NCBI GenBank assembly: GCA_947493215.1
Contig: CANLQE010000001.1
Coordinates: forward strand, 434,001-498,000
Length of the DNA stretch: 64,000 nucleotides
Reading direction: 5' to 3'
Source: an uncultured Sphingomonadaceae bacterium
GTDB lineage: Bacteria; Pseudomonadota; Alphaproteobacteria; Sphingomonadales; Sphingomonadaceae
A program made the position numbers and the translations under genes. The first letter of the stretch is position 1. The number at the start of each line of letters is the position of its first letter. The notes beneath the pieces are model-generated. The model was not told the DNA's origin. It searched no databases and worked only from the letters and a program-made list of their open reading frames with translations. Below are positions 17,214 to 25,191 of this stretch, in pieces.

Positions 17214-18623
17214 CTAATGCCCCACCGTCTCCCCCCGCTCCAAACCGGACAGCGCGAGCTGCTCATCAATTTGCGCCATTAGCCGCTCTAGCCCGTCTTT
17301 CGACTTGGCTTCGGCGCGTGCGACCAGCACATCTTGCGTGTTCGAGGCTCTCAGCAGCCACCAGCCGTCGTCGGTATTCACGCGCGCGCCGTCCGTGTTG
17401 TTCACATCGGCCCCGCTCGCTGCGAGCCGTTCCAATATTTCGTCAACCACCGGGAATTTGCGGCTTTCGTCGACCTGAAAGCGCATTTCGGGAGTGTTGA
17501 TCATCTCGACCATATCGCTGCGCAACTGGGTGACGCTCTTGCCAATATTGGTTGCTGCCTGAATCAGGCGGATCGCGGCATAAGGCGCGTCGTCAAAACC
17601 GTAATAATCATGCTTGAAGAAGACATGACCGCTCATTTCTCCGGCAAGCGGTGAGGAAACTTCCTTCATTTTGGATTTAATCAGACTGTGTCCGGTCTTC
17701 CACATAAGCGGCTTGCCGCCAAGTGCGGCAATCCGGTCATACAGCGCCTGGGACGCCTTTACGTCCGCGATAATGGTTGAACCGGGCTCGGATTTCAGGA
17801 CGTCTTCGGCGTAAATCTGCAAGAGCTGATCGCCCCAGATGACCCGGCCTTCGCCATCAATCGCACCGATCCGGTCGCCGTCGCCGTCAAAAGCCACGCC
17901 GAAATCGAGGTTTTTCTCTGCGACAAGCGCTTTGAGATCGGCGAGATTCTTCTCTTCCGTAGGATCAGGGTGATGATTGGGGAAACTGCCATCGACGTCG
18001 GTATAGAGAAGATGATGCTCGCCGGGCAGATTGGCGGTGAGCTTTTCAATGACTGGCCCGGCTGCGCCATTGCCTGCGTCCCAGCCGATTTTCATCGCAT
18101 TTCCGGTAAAATTCTTGGTCAATCGCGCGACATATTCGTCGATAATATCAATGCGCTCGATAGTGCCGACAGCATCATCAGCGGCCGTTTTCCAGTCGCC
18201 GCTCGCCGCCATCGCGCCGAGCTTCTGGATGTCCGCGCCGAAAAATGGCCGTCCCTGAAATACCATTTTGAAGCCGTTATAATTGGCGGGATTATGGCTG
18301 CCGGTGATCTCGATGCCGCCTTGCACCTGTTCTAACACGCATTCGGCATAGTAAAGCATCGGTGTCGGACCCATGCCGATGGAAACGGCGTCGACACCGG
18401 CATCGTTCAGTCCTTCGATCAGCGCATCCTCCAGCACTGGTGAGCTGGTCCGGCCATCATATCCAGTGGCGACCGCGCTGCCCCCTGCCCTTGCGATGAG
18501 CGTTCCGAAACCGCGACCAATGGCATAGGCATCATCATTGCCAAGCGTTTCTCCAATAATCCCGCGAATATCATATTCGCGCAGGCTGGTGGAATGGAAC
18601 TCGTGCGATTTGCGTGCGGTCAT
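17214..18623 (-). CDS. Phosphomannomutase/phosphoglucomutase
   Basis: A 469-residue alpha-D-phosphohexomutase that interconverts hexose 6- and 1-phosphates for polysaccharide and nucleotide-sugar synthesis. The phosphoserine loop 'GIEITGSHNPANYNG', the metal loop 'AFDGDGDRIG', the sugar-specificity loop 'GEMSGH' and the phosphate-binding 'LLRASNTQDVLVAR' near the C-terminus all occur in the expected order. 'SLREYDIRGIIGETL' is the usual start. Length is normal for PMM/PGM (AlgC/PgmG type). It stands alone, converging with the membrane protein on the left and separated by 123 bp from the DnaJ gene on the right. Confidence 0.94.
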   Translation of the reverse strand: MTARKSHEFHSTSLREYDIRGIIGETLGNDDAYAIGRGFGTLIARAGGSAVATGYDGRTSSPVLEDALIEGLNDAGVDAVSIGMGPTPMLYYAECVLEQVQGGIEITGSHNPANYNGFKMVFQGRPFFGADIQKLGAMAASGDWKTAADDAVGTIERIDIIDEYVARLTKNFTGNAMKIGWDAGNGAAGPVIEKLTANLPGEHHLLYTDVDGSFPNHHPDPTEEKNLADLKALVAEKNLDFGVAFDGDGDRIGAIDGEGRVIWGDQLLQIYAEDVLKSEPGSTIIADVKASQALYDRIAALGGKPLMWKTGHSLIKSKMKEVSSPLAGEMSGHVFFKHDYYGFDDAPYAAIRLIQAATNIGKSVTQLRSDMVEMINTPEMRFQVDESRKFPVVDEILERLAASGADVNNTDGARVNTDDGWWLLRASNTQDVLVARAEAKSKDGLERLMAQIDEQLALSGLERGETVGH

Positions 18624-18746
18624 AAACTATATTTTCCTTTGGGGGAGTGGATCGTGAGCTTGGTTTTGAAGGAGACGCAATAATAGAAAGCCTGTGATGC
18701 AAAAGCTAGTCCCCCTCGTGCCCTTAGTCTGCGCCGCACCGGCTTT

Positions 18747-19181
18747 TTAGGGCGTATTAGCCGCCTGTATTTCCTCCAGCAAAATGTCGCGGGCTCGGTT
18801 TATCTGTCTGGCAAGCTCTTCATCACCGCCGCGATCAGGATGATGTTCGGTCAGACGGGAGCGCCACGCCGCTTTAATCGCCGCCTGATCTGCACCCTCG
18901 TCAACCCCCAGTAACGCGCGGGCTCGGTCCAGCTCAAAATTGCGCGCTTTGGGCTTTTCTTTTGCAACAGCGCCGAACATGCTGAAAACTTTCGCGCCGC
19001 TCCAGGCAAATGCGCCTGCAATCAGCCCGCCACCAAATAGCCAGTTTCCGCCGCGCAGAAAATTGACACCGACCAAAGCAATGGCAACGGCTAACCAGTC
19101 ATTAGGGCCCATGGTCTTGGCACGACCGGACAAGAGGAGGGCGGCGATAACTGAACCGCTGAGGATCAGCATGAATGTCAT
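18747..19181 (-). CDS. Membrane-anchored J-domain protein, Tim14/Pam18-like
   Basis: A 144-residue protein with one or two N-terminal membrane segments (about 2-20 and 28-62) and a C-terminal J-domain (about 85-137). The J-domain keeps the essential 'HPD' at 114-116, in 'TEHHPDRGGD', so it should stimulate a DnaK ATPase at the inner face of the membrane. This N-anchored, C-terminal-J layout is that of mitochondrial Tim14 and its alphaproteobacterial relatives. It begins 3 bp after the stop of the MipZ gene and is probably translated from the same message. Confidence 0.86.
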   Translation of the reverse strand: MTFMLILSGSVIAALLLSGRAKTMGPNDWLAVAIALVGVNFLRGGNWLFGGGLIAGAFAWSGAKVFSMFGAVAKEKPKARNFELDRARALLGVDEGADQAAIKAAWRSRLTEHHPDRGGDEELARQINRARDILLEEIQAANTP

Positions 19182-19184
19182 GGG

Positions 19185-19997
19185 CTAGGCAACGAGTTGC
19201 GGTTTACCGAACAAGGGTCGCTGACCTTCCGGTTGCGGTAGAGCAAGATGTTTGATCAGCTCGCGCAATTCTTGCCGGGCCGCGATATGGCTGGTGGCGA
19301 GACGGCCAAGATGCTCTTTGTCGAGCATGGTCAAACCCGTTGGGAATAATTCCCGATAGATAACCCGTTCGCTTAAGCCCGGGATCACGCGAAAGCCGAC
19401 ACGCTGGGATAATTCAGTGAGGGCAGAAATGACGCGCTGCATATTATGCGCCTCGACATGCTGGGTGCGGTTGCGCAGCACGACCCAATCGATGGTGGTG
19501 CCGTCTGCCTTGGCGCGCGCTTTTCGTGCTTCCCAGATGAGTTCAGCATAAAAGCTGAGCTTGCGAACCTTATAGGTTTCCGGGTCGACCTGGCCGATCA
19601 GGTCGAAGTCGACGAAGCTGTCATTAATCGGCGTCACTAGTGTATTGGCGCGGGTGGCGACAAAGCGGGCAAATTTATCGTCGCGGCCCGGCGTGTCGTA
19701 GAGCAGGTAATCCACGCCGTGGCCCATGCGCTCGACCAATTGCTCCAGCCGCGCGAGATTATCATGTTCGAAAACTTCAAAATAGGGTTGTGGAACAACA
19801 ATGTTCAGCCGGTCCATCGTGGCTTGGCGATTTTCCAGATAACGATAGCTGGTGCGCTGACGTGGATCCAGATCAATGACCGCAACCTTGTGGCCTTGAT
19901 AGGCAAGCGCCACGGCAACGTGAACGGCGGTGGTCGACTTGCCGGTCCCGCCTTTCTCATTGGCAAAGACTATATGATGCGCTTTGCTATCGGCCAC
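19185..19997 (-). CDS. mipZ: MipZ-type division plane positioning ATPase (ParA family)
   Basis: A 270-residue deviant Walker ATPase. 'HIVFANEKGGTGKSTTAVH' (8-26) holds the deviant Walker A (KGGTGKST), and 'VAVIDLDPRQRTSYRYLENR' (38-57) is the characteristic MipZ Walker A' region, distinct from chromosomal ParA. 'YLLYDTPGRDD' gives Walker B. MipZ forms a gradient from the poles and blocks FtsZ assembly away from midcell in Caulobacter. The 'LYDTPGRDDKFARF' and 'LRNRTQHVEAHNMQRV' segments also fit the family. It is followed after 3 bp by a Tim14-like J-protein gene. Confidence 0.92.
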   Translation of the reverse strand: MADSKAHHIVFANEKGGTGKSTTAVHVAVALAYQGHKVAVIDLDPRQRTSYRYLENRQATMDRLNIVVPQPYFEVFEHDNLARLEQLVERMGHGVDYLLYDTPGRDDKFARFVATRANTLVTPINDSFVDFDLIGQVDPETYKVRKLSFYAELIWEARKARAKADGTTIDWVVLRNRTQHVEAHNMQRVISALTELSQRVGFRVIPGLSERVIYRELFPTGLTMLDKEHLGRLATSHIAARQELRELIKHLALPQPEGQRPLFGKPQLVA

Positions 19998-20149
19998 TTA
20001 AGCTATTGCCCCTTTTCAGATAACCCGATGGTTCAGTCCAGGACAGAATGTCAAAAGTCGCTGCCCCTTTGTAGGAGTGCTAAACTAAACCACGTTTGAA
20101 TAAAAGGACCGGTGACAAAAACTTACGATTGGCTGGGTCGTTATTCGCC

Positions 20150-20971
20150 TTATAACGGCACACCAGCAACCGTGATCCGGTTGAGATAGCGACGATGCCC
20201 GCGATAATCATTGAGCGCATAATGCCATGTGGAGCGGTTATCCCACATCGCCAGCATGCCTTCTTCCCATTGCAGCCGGAAATGAAATTCGGGCCGCGAG
20301 ATATGCGCATAAAGCGTGTCGAGCAGAGCTTTGCTGTCGTCCTCGGCCATGTCGACAATGTTCAGCGTAAAGCCCGGATTGACATAGAGACCCTTTGCGC
20401 TGGTTTCCGGATGCTTGAGGACGACCGGATGGACTGCCTCTTGTACGGCCGATTCCGTATTTCCGAAACGACCGCCAAATTTCTTTTGGTAGGCGCTGTC
20501 TTTGCCGAAAATATGGGCATTGCCGTGCCGGGCCTTCAGATTTTCAATGCGCGCTTTCATGGCATCGTCCAACGCTTCATAAGCGGCGTGCATTCCGGCA
20601 AATAAGGTGTCGCCGCCGCTCGGCGGAATTTCCAGCGCATAGAGGATCGAGCCCATAGCGGGTATTTCATCATAGCTATGGTCGGTGTGCCAGCCGCCGC
20701 CAATATTCACTTCCTGATCGGCTTCTTTGAGCACTTTGGCAATTTGCGGATAACCTTCGACGGGGGTGAAAAAGCGGTTGATGTCGATATTATTCCAGCG
20801 CTCGGCAAAGGCGATATGGTCTTCCGGAGTCAGTTTTTGATCACGAAAAAACAGCGCGCCACGGTCGAAAAAAGCATCGCGCAATTCGGCAAAATCGTCG
20901 TCGTTTAAGGATGATAAATCGATGTCGTCGACGATCGCCCCGACAGCTTCACTGGCTTTGGATATCTGCAT
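20150..20971 (-). CDS. TauD/TfdA-family Fe(II)/2-oxoglutarate dioxygenase
   Basis: A 273-residue dioxygenase. The metal facial triad is visible as 'GGWHTDHSY' (H95, D97) and 'WDNRSTWHYAL' (H250), and the 2-oxoglutarate-binding arginine lies in 'DYRGHRRYLNR' (about R260-R264). Length and motifs match TauD, but the substrate, whether taurine, an alkylsulfate, a herbicide-like acid or another compound, cannot be told. A strong GGGGGAG site precedes the ATG. It diverges from a Tat-signal SDR gene across 90 bp with a shared AT-rich promoter region. Confidence 0.88.
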   Translation of the reverse strand: MQISKASEAVGAIVDDIDLSSLNDDDFAELRDAFFDRGALFFRDQKLTPEDHIAFAERWNNIDINRFFTPVEGYPQIAKVLKEADQEVNIGGGWHTDHSYDEIPAMGSILYALEIPPSGGDTLFAGMHAAYEALDDAMKARIENLKARHGNAHIFGKDSAYQKKFGGRFGNTESAVQEAVHPVVLKHPETSAKGLYVNPGFTLNIVDMAEDDSKALLDTLYAHISRPEFHFRLQWEEGMLAMWDNRSTWHYALNDYRGHRRYLNRITVAGVPL

Positions 20972-21061
20972 ATTTTCTCCCCCTGATTCTTATTATATCA
21001 TAGGTGTATATCCTATTTTTGTGATATTGTTATAATTGAAATGAACAAGGAGCAGGCCCCT
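20972..21061. promoter_or_regulatory. Divergent promoter region with two TATAAT boxes
   Basis: Between the dioxygenase and SDR genes there is a TATAAT at 21031-21036 on the plus strand, about 25 bp before the SDR start. A TATAAT also reads on the minus strand at 20997-20992, about 20 bp before the dioxygenase start. No clear -35 box is present for either. Near-repeats of TATATC (20,995-21,013) lie between them and could bind a shared regulator. Confidence 0.42.
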
Positions 21062-22051
21062 ATGACCGATATGAAAATGAACCGCCGCCAGATGCTTGCC
21101 GCCGGAGCGGCCACCAGCATTGCGCTGACCGCTTCCCAGTCTGTTGCCGCAGAAGACGGACCAGCAAGCCTTAAAGGCAAATCGGTGCTGATCACGGGAT
21201 GCTCGTCGGGCTTTGGGTATCTTGGTGCGCTGCTTTATGCGGAGCGGGGAGCCAAAGTGTTCGCGACCATGCGTAATATGCCGCGCCCAGAGGCTGCAAA
21301 GCTTGAGGCAGCCGGTAAAGACGGCGTTGATCTGACTGTCCTTGAACTGGATGTGCTGTCCGATGAATCTGTGACCAAGGCGGTGGCAGAAGCCGAGCGG
21401 CTGAACGGCGGCGCGCTTGATGTGGTCATCAATAATGCTGGCGTTGGCACCGGCGCACCGGTGGAATTGCAAGACATGGAAGCGATGCAGATGTTGTTTG
21501 ACACCAATGTCATGGGACCACAGCGCGTGGCGCGCGCCGCGCTGCCAGCAATGCGCGCCAAGAAATCAGGCGCGATCATGAACGTATCGTCTCAGCTTGG
21601 ACGGGTGATGATACCTGGCATGGGGCTCTATTCTTCCACGAAATTTGCGCTGGAATCGATGAGCGAGCAAATGGCTTATGAGCTGGTTCCGCACGGGGTT
21701 GATGTGACGATTGTCCAGCCGGGCGGCTTCCCGACCAAGATATGGGACAATGGCAACAAGCTGACCGCACCGATGCTGGAGCGCGCTAGTGAAGAACGGA
21801 AAGCCGCTTATCCTGAGCTGGTTGCCGGAGCGTTGCGGGACGGCGGCGGTTCGACCGATCCGATGGACGTACCGCGCGCAATGGCTGCGGTTATGGCTAT
21901 GGCACCAGGCAAACGGCCCCTGCGCCTGCCTGTGCATCCGGGTCCCAAGCCCGCATTGGGGATTAACGATGTCAGCGCCAAGACGCAGGTGGCAATGCTC
22001 GGCAATTCGCCCTTTGGCCCATGGATAAAGGATGTAAACGAGCGCAGTTGA
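21062..22051 (+). CDS. Short-chain dehydrogenase/reductase with a Tat-like signal
   Basis: A 329-residue classical SDR. 'SVLITGCSSGFGYLGA' (41-56) is the Rossmann cofactor loop, 'INNAGVGTG' (about 123-131) is the NNAG motif, S176 or S177 is the catalytic serine, and 'YSSTKFALE' gives Y190 and K194. Ahead of the fold is a 30-residue leader with 'NRRQMLAAG' and a hydrophobic run ending 'SQSVAAE', which reads as a twin-arginine export signal. Periplasmic SDRs are rare. AGGAG lies 9 nt before the ATG at 21062; the frame also opens at 21041. It diverges from the TauD-like dioxygenase and may act on the same compound. Confidence 0.88.
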   Translation: MTDMKMNRRQMLAAGAATSIALTASQSVAAEDGPASLKGKSVLITGCSSGFGYLGALLYAERGAKVFATMRNMPRPEAAKLEAAGKDGVDLTVLELDVLSDESVTKAVAEAERLNGGALDVVINNAGVGTGAPVELQDMEAMQMLFDTNVMGPQRVARAALPAMRAKKSGAIMNVSSQLGRVMIPGMGLYSSTKFALESMSEQMAYELVPHGVDVTIVQPGGFPTKIWDNGNKLTAPMLERASEERKAAYPELVAGALRDGGGSTDPMDVPRAMAAVMAMAPGKRPLRLPVHPGPKPALGINDVSAKTQVAMLGNSPFGPWIKDVNERS

Positions 22052-22489
22052 TCAGGCTTTGGCCGCAGTGCTCGTCTGTTTGACCATCAGCAGAGGTACC
22101 AGATAGATGATCAAAAAGGCCAGATTCGGGATCACGTTGGCAGCGTTGCCAGACGCGACGGACGCGCTGCTGTCGATGACAAACCATGTCAAAAAGACAT
22201 AGATAGACCCGCGCCGGATCAGCGTACTGCCCTGTTCGACACCGGGCGCCGAAATGAAAAGATACATAGCGCCAAGGCCGCCAAACACGCCGCCAGCAAT
22301 CGCCATGGCGAGTTTGGATTCCGGTGTCGTCAGGCCAGCAACGCCTTCGCTTCCGGATGAAGCCAGGTTGAAAAAAATGTCATTCGCACCGGTGAAATCA
22401 TTCACGCCGGCCAGCGCAAATAAGACCGCTGTGATAATGGAAAAAACGCCAATAACCCGCATGGAACGGGCAGCTGCAGTGGGTGACAT
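22052..22489 (-). CDS. Small four-helix membrane protein (DUF4345-like)
   Basis: A 145-residue protein with four hydrophobic segments at about 10-27, 59-80, 93-110 and 120-138. It has the size and 'FGGLGAMYLFISA' central motif seen in DUF4345-type proteins, but I am not sure of the family. Its stop lies immediately next to the SDR stop (convergent). Its start diverges from an XRE/MmyB-type regulator across 128 bp holding an 8-bp inverted repeat, so that regulator is the likely controller. Function is unknown. Confidence 0.68.
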   Translation of the reverse strand: MSPTAAARSMRVIGVFSIITAVLFALAGVNDFTGANDIFFNLASSGSEGVAGLTTPESKLAMAIAGGVFGGLGAMYLFISAPGVEQGSTLIRRGSIYVFLTWFVIDSSASVASGNAANVIPNLAFLIIYLVPLLMVKQTSTAAKA

Positions 22490-22617
22490 ATTCTATCTCC
22501 TTTTTCGTTCGCAATCATCCAAGCCGATTGCGATAGCGAAAACAATTACCCCATAGGTAAGTGCACTGCTTGTGCTGGGCTGGCATGATGCGATATCATA
22601 AGCGGGAGGATTGAAAG
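22490..22617. promoter_or_regulatory. Divergent regulatory region with an 8-bp inverted repeat
   Basis: TCGCAATC at 22509-22516 and GATTGCGA at 22526-22533 form a perfect inverted repeat with a 9-bp spacer, about 20 bp from the start of the membrane protein gene and about 85 bp from the XRE gene. The spacing of about 17 bp between arm centres fits a dimeric helix-turn-helix protein. The adjacent XRE regulator is the natural candidate, possibly also repressing itself. Confidence 0.45.
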
Positions 22618-23379
22618 ATGCAGACAGAATTTGGCAGCATATTGAAGGAATGGCGCAAGGTTCGCCGGTTCAGCCAGCTTGATCTATCTCTCGAGGCAGA
22701 GATGTCGGCGCGGCACTTGAGTTTTCTTGAATCCGGTCGTTCCAATCCCAGCCGCGCGATGGTGCTGCGTCTCTCCGAAGCACTGCAATTGCCGCGGCCA
22801 ATGGCCAATCAGGCGCTGCATGCTGCGGGTTTCGCGGCCATTTATCCAAGCCTGCCCGACGATGCGCCGGAACTCGCTCCGGTTCATCAAGCCATTGCAA
22901 CGATGCTCGATCATCATGATCCTTATCCCGGCATAGCGGTGGACCGGCACTGGAATGTGGTGCGGTCGAACAAGGGCGCAGAGATGCTGTTGGCGCTCGC
23001 TGATCCGAGCGGCACAGTGAATATGATGGATATATTGATCAACAGTGCCGAGATGAATCTGATTGAGAATTGGGATGAAGTCGCGATGCTTTCGCTGACC
23101 CGGCTGCGCACCGAAATATTGGAACTGGGCGGAGACGAAAAGCTGTCTGCCCTGATGCAACGTGTGGCGGGGCTCGAACGGGTGAAAAATGCTGATCTGG
23201 GGTCGATCAACCTTAATCAAGCCGTGATTCCGACGATCTTGCGGCTAGGCGAAAATCGCTTGTCGCTGTTCTCCACCATCGCCCAATTCGGATCTGTACA
23301 GGACACGCAGGCTGGCGAAACGCGCATTGAGTTAATGTTCCCGATGGACGATGAAACTATTCAGTTTTTCGAAAGGTAG
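22618..23379 (+). CDS. XRE-family regulator with MmyB-like ligand-binding domain
   Basis: A 253-residue regulator. The N-terminal HTH_XRE (about 5-62) contains 'SQLDLSLEAEMSARHLSFLE', and 'SGRSNPSRAMVLRLSEAL' follows it. Residues about 95-250 match the MmyB-like domain, a PAS-like ligand pocket, with 'DRHWNVVRSNKGAEMLL' as its signature. GGGAGG lies just ahead of the start. Regulators of this type often control an adjacent dehydrogenase or membrane gene, and here both the small membrane protein and the SDR are close. The B3 metallo-beta-lactamase homologue starts 51 bp downstream on the same strand. Confidence 0.88.
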   Translation: MQTEFGSILKEWRKVRRFSQLDLSLEAEMSARHLSFLESGRSNPSRAMVLRLSEALQLPRPMANQALHAAGFAAIYPSLPDDAPELAPVHQAIATMLDHHDPYPGIAVDRHWNVVRSNKGAEMLLALADPSGTVNMMDILINSAEMNLIENWDEVAMLSLTRLRTEILELGGDEKLSALMQRVAGLERVKNADLGSINLNQAVIPTILRLGENRLSLFSTIAQFGSVQDTQAGETRIELMFPMDDETIQFFER

Positions 23380-23430
23380 CAGCTGCCATGTCCCGGGCGC
23401 CGGGTTTCTCGGGGAGTGGAGATTTTGAAT

Positions 23431-24399
23431 ATGAAAACGACGCGCTTTTTAGCACTGCCTCTATTGGCCCTCACCGCTTGCGCGCCCAGTCTCGATATCG
23501 CTGAAGCACCCAATGAACAAGCCAGTAGCGCAGCACCCGACGCCCTCGCGGAGAATAAAGTCAGCGCTGAAAATCTGGCCAAATGGCGCAAGGATAACCC
23601 GAGCTGGTATGCAGCGGTAGAGCCCTTTCAGGTGGTTGGCGAACAAGGCACAGGCATTTATTATGTCGGAACCGAAGGCCTTGGTATGTTCTTCATTCCA
23701 ACGGCAGACGGGCATATTGTCATCGACGGCGGTATGCCGGACCAAGCATCGATGGTGGCCGATGCGATCACAAAGCTCGGCTATGACCCCAAGGACATAA
23801 AAATCCTGCTCAACAGCCACGCGCATCTCGATCATTCGGGCGGGCTTGCTGATCTCAAGGCGATGAGCGGCGCGCAGATGATTGCCAGCGAAGGGGATCG
23901 GTCTGCACTGGAAGGCGGGTTTTATCTGGGATCCGAAGAAGAAGACTTCCTGCTCGCGCCGCCGGTCAAGGTCGACCGGATCATCGCCGATGGTGAAACT
24001 GTCCGCCATGGCGGCGTGACGATGACAGCCCATTTGCATCCCGGTCATTCGCGTGGTTGTACGTCCTGGACCATGGACGTTGCGCAGGGCGGCAAGACTT
24101 ATGACGTGCTAGTTTTTTGTTCTGCGACTGTGGCCGCAAACCGGCTCGTTAACCCGCCGCAATATGAAGGCATAGTGGACGATTATCGCAGCACCTTTGA
24201 TAAAACCCGTGACTGGAAGCCAGATGTCTTCCTCGCCAATCATCCCGGCTTTTTCAGCATGGCGAAAAAACGGGAAAAGCAGAAGGCGGGTGATCCTTTG
24301 GCTTTTGTCGATGATCAGGCCTTTGGCAAATTCATCACGGCCATAGAAGGCTGGTTCAAGGATGGTCTTCGGAAACAGACAGAGGCTGCAACGCCCTGA
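23431..24399 (+). CDS. Subclass B3 metallo-beta-lactamase homologue, predicted lipoprotein
   Basis: A 322-residue protein with a lipoprotein signal: 'LLALTAC' places the lipidated cysteine at C17. The zinc ligands of subclass B3 enzymes are all present: 'SHAHLDHSGG' (H130, H132, D134, H135), 'HPGHSRGCTSW' (H206) and 'LANHPGFFSM' (H271). The B3-style serine stands where B1 enzymes have cysteine. It could hydrolyse beta-lactams, or be one of many environmental B3 relatives with little such activity. I chose the ATG at 23431, with GGAG about 9 bp upstream; a GTG at 23416 is also open. Lipid anchoring would hold it at the membrane facing the periplasm. Confidence 0.9.
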   Translation: MKTTRFLALPLLALTACAPSLDIAEAPNEQASSAAPDALAENKVSAENLAKWRKDNPSWYAAVEPFQVVGEQGTGIYYVGTEGLGMFFIPTADGHIVIDGGMPDQASMVADAITKLGYDPKDIKILLNSHAHLDHSGGLADLKAMSGAQMIASEGDRSALEGGFYLGSEEEDFLLAPPVKVDRIIADGETVRHGGVTMTAHLHPGHSRGCTSWTMDVAQGGKTYDVLVFCSATVAANRLVNPPQYEGIVDDYRSTFDKTRDWKPDVFLANHPGFFSMAKKREKQKAGDPLAFVDDQAFGKFITAIEGWFKDGLRKQTEAATP

Positions 24400-24476
24400 C
24401 GCTAGTCAAAACGGGACTTGCAGAAACGTCTGCTCCGCCCTTAACCTAAGGGCATCAGAGGATGGAGTTATTGGAT

Positions 24477-24824
24477 ATGGCGACTGCGAAACAGGTTATC
24501 GAGAAATTCTGGGAAATTCAGAACGACCATGATTATACCAAATTGAGTCCGTTATTTGCCGACGAAGCCGTGTTCGAAGATCCTGCCATTGGCCGCGTCG
24601 AAGGGAAGCCTGCGATAGAGAAGCTGCTCGCTGGATTGACCAAGGAACTGGCCGATAAGAAAATGCATTTCGAAGTGCTGGAAATTGCTGGCGACGAACA
24701 TGTCGCCTGGTCCCGCTGGCTTTGGAAACGGCCTGAGGGGGATATTGAAGGTGTTGGTCTGTATAAGGTCGCAGATGGTCAGTTAATATCTTATCGCGAC
24801 TTTTACGCCGTGCCGGAAGGCTAG
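24477..24824 (+). CDS. SnoaL-like / NTF2-fold protein
   Basis: A 115-residue small protein with a cone-shaped NTF2-like fold: 'IEKFWEIQNDHDYTKLSPLF' helix, 'FEDPAIGRVEGKPAIEKLL', then beta strands ending 'ISYRDFYAVPEG'. The family holds isomerases, cyclases and ketosteroid-binding proteins, and also non-enzymatic members. The pocket residues do not tell which. I chose the ATG at 24477 because GGAG sits 9 bp before it; an ATG at 24462 is also in frame. It follows the B3 homologue after 77 bp and may share its transcript. Confidence 0.78.
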   Translation: MATAKQVIEKFWEIQNDHDYTKLSPLFADEAVFEDPAIGRVEGKPAIEKLLAGLTKELADKKMHFEVLEIAGDEHVAWSRWLWKRPEGDIEGVGLYKVADGQLISYRDFYAVPEG

Positions 24825-24840
24825 GGTTGCGCCGAGAGGC

Positions 24841-25170
24841 TCAGTCTTTCGGCTGGATATCTTCCGGATAGGGATTGCGCGAAATCAGGCCCCATGAACT
24901 ATTGTTCGACAGGCTTTGCCGCGCGTCTATCTCGATCAGCAATTCTTTCGTTTTGATGATATCTGCGCCGACAGCGGACGATAATGTTTCAATATCACGC
25001 CACTTAAATTTTTCACCGCGCAGTAATAATATCAGCCGCTCTTTGCGCTTGTCATCGAGCCGATATTCGCGGCGCTTTGAAAGCCAATGGGTTACGAAAA
25101 CCGTCGCGATAGAAGCTATAGCGCCCACCACAGCACCGATGAGAACGGCGATTTCTGCACTAACGGTCAT
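24841..25170 (-). CDS. Small protein with one N-terminal membrane segment, unknown function
   Basis: 109 residues: a membrane segment at about 5-30 ('IAVLIGAVVGAIASIATVFV') followed by a basic stretch 'LSKRREYRLDDKRKERL' on the presumed cytoplasmic side. A short alpha-helical domain (about 45-90) then looks a little like a winged helix ('KWRDIETLSSAVGADIIKT'). A GGAGG site lies before the ATG. It begins 21 bp after the nitronate monooxygenase gene and is probably the last gene of that small operon. I do not recognise a family. Confidence 0.65.
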   Translation of the reverse strand: MTVSAEIAVLIGAVVGAIASIATVFVTHWLSKRREYRLDDKRKERLILLLRGEKFKWRDIETLSSAVGADIIKTKELLIEIDARQSLSNNSSWGLISRNPYPEDIQPKD

Positions 25171-25191
25171 TCCGGTGCCTCCGAGTTTCGA

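Noticed and set aside
18624-18746. GGGGGA and TCCCCC arms before the pgm gene suggesting a hairpin or small RNA
   Set aside because: Arms of six bases over 60 bp apart and no further pairing; expected by chance.
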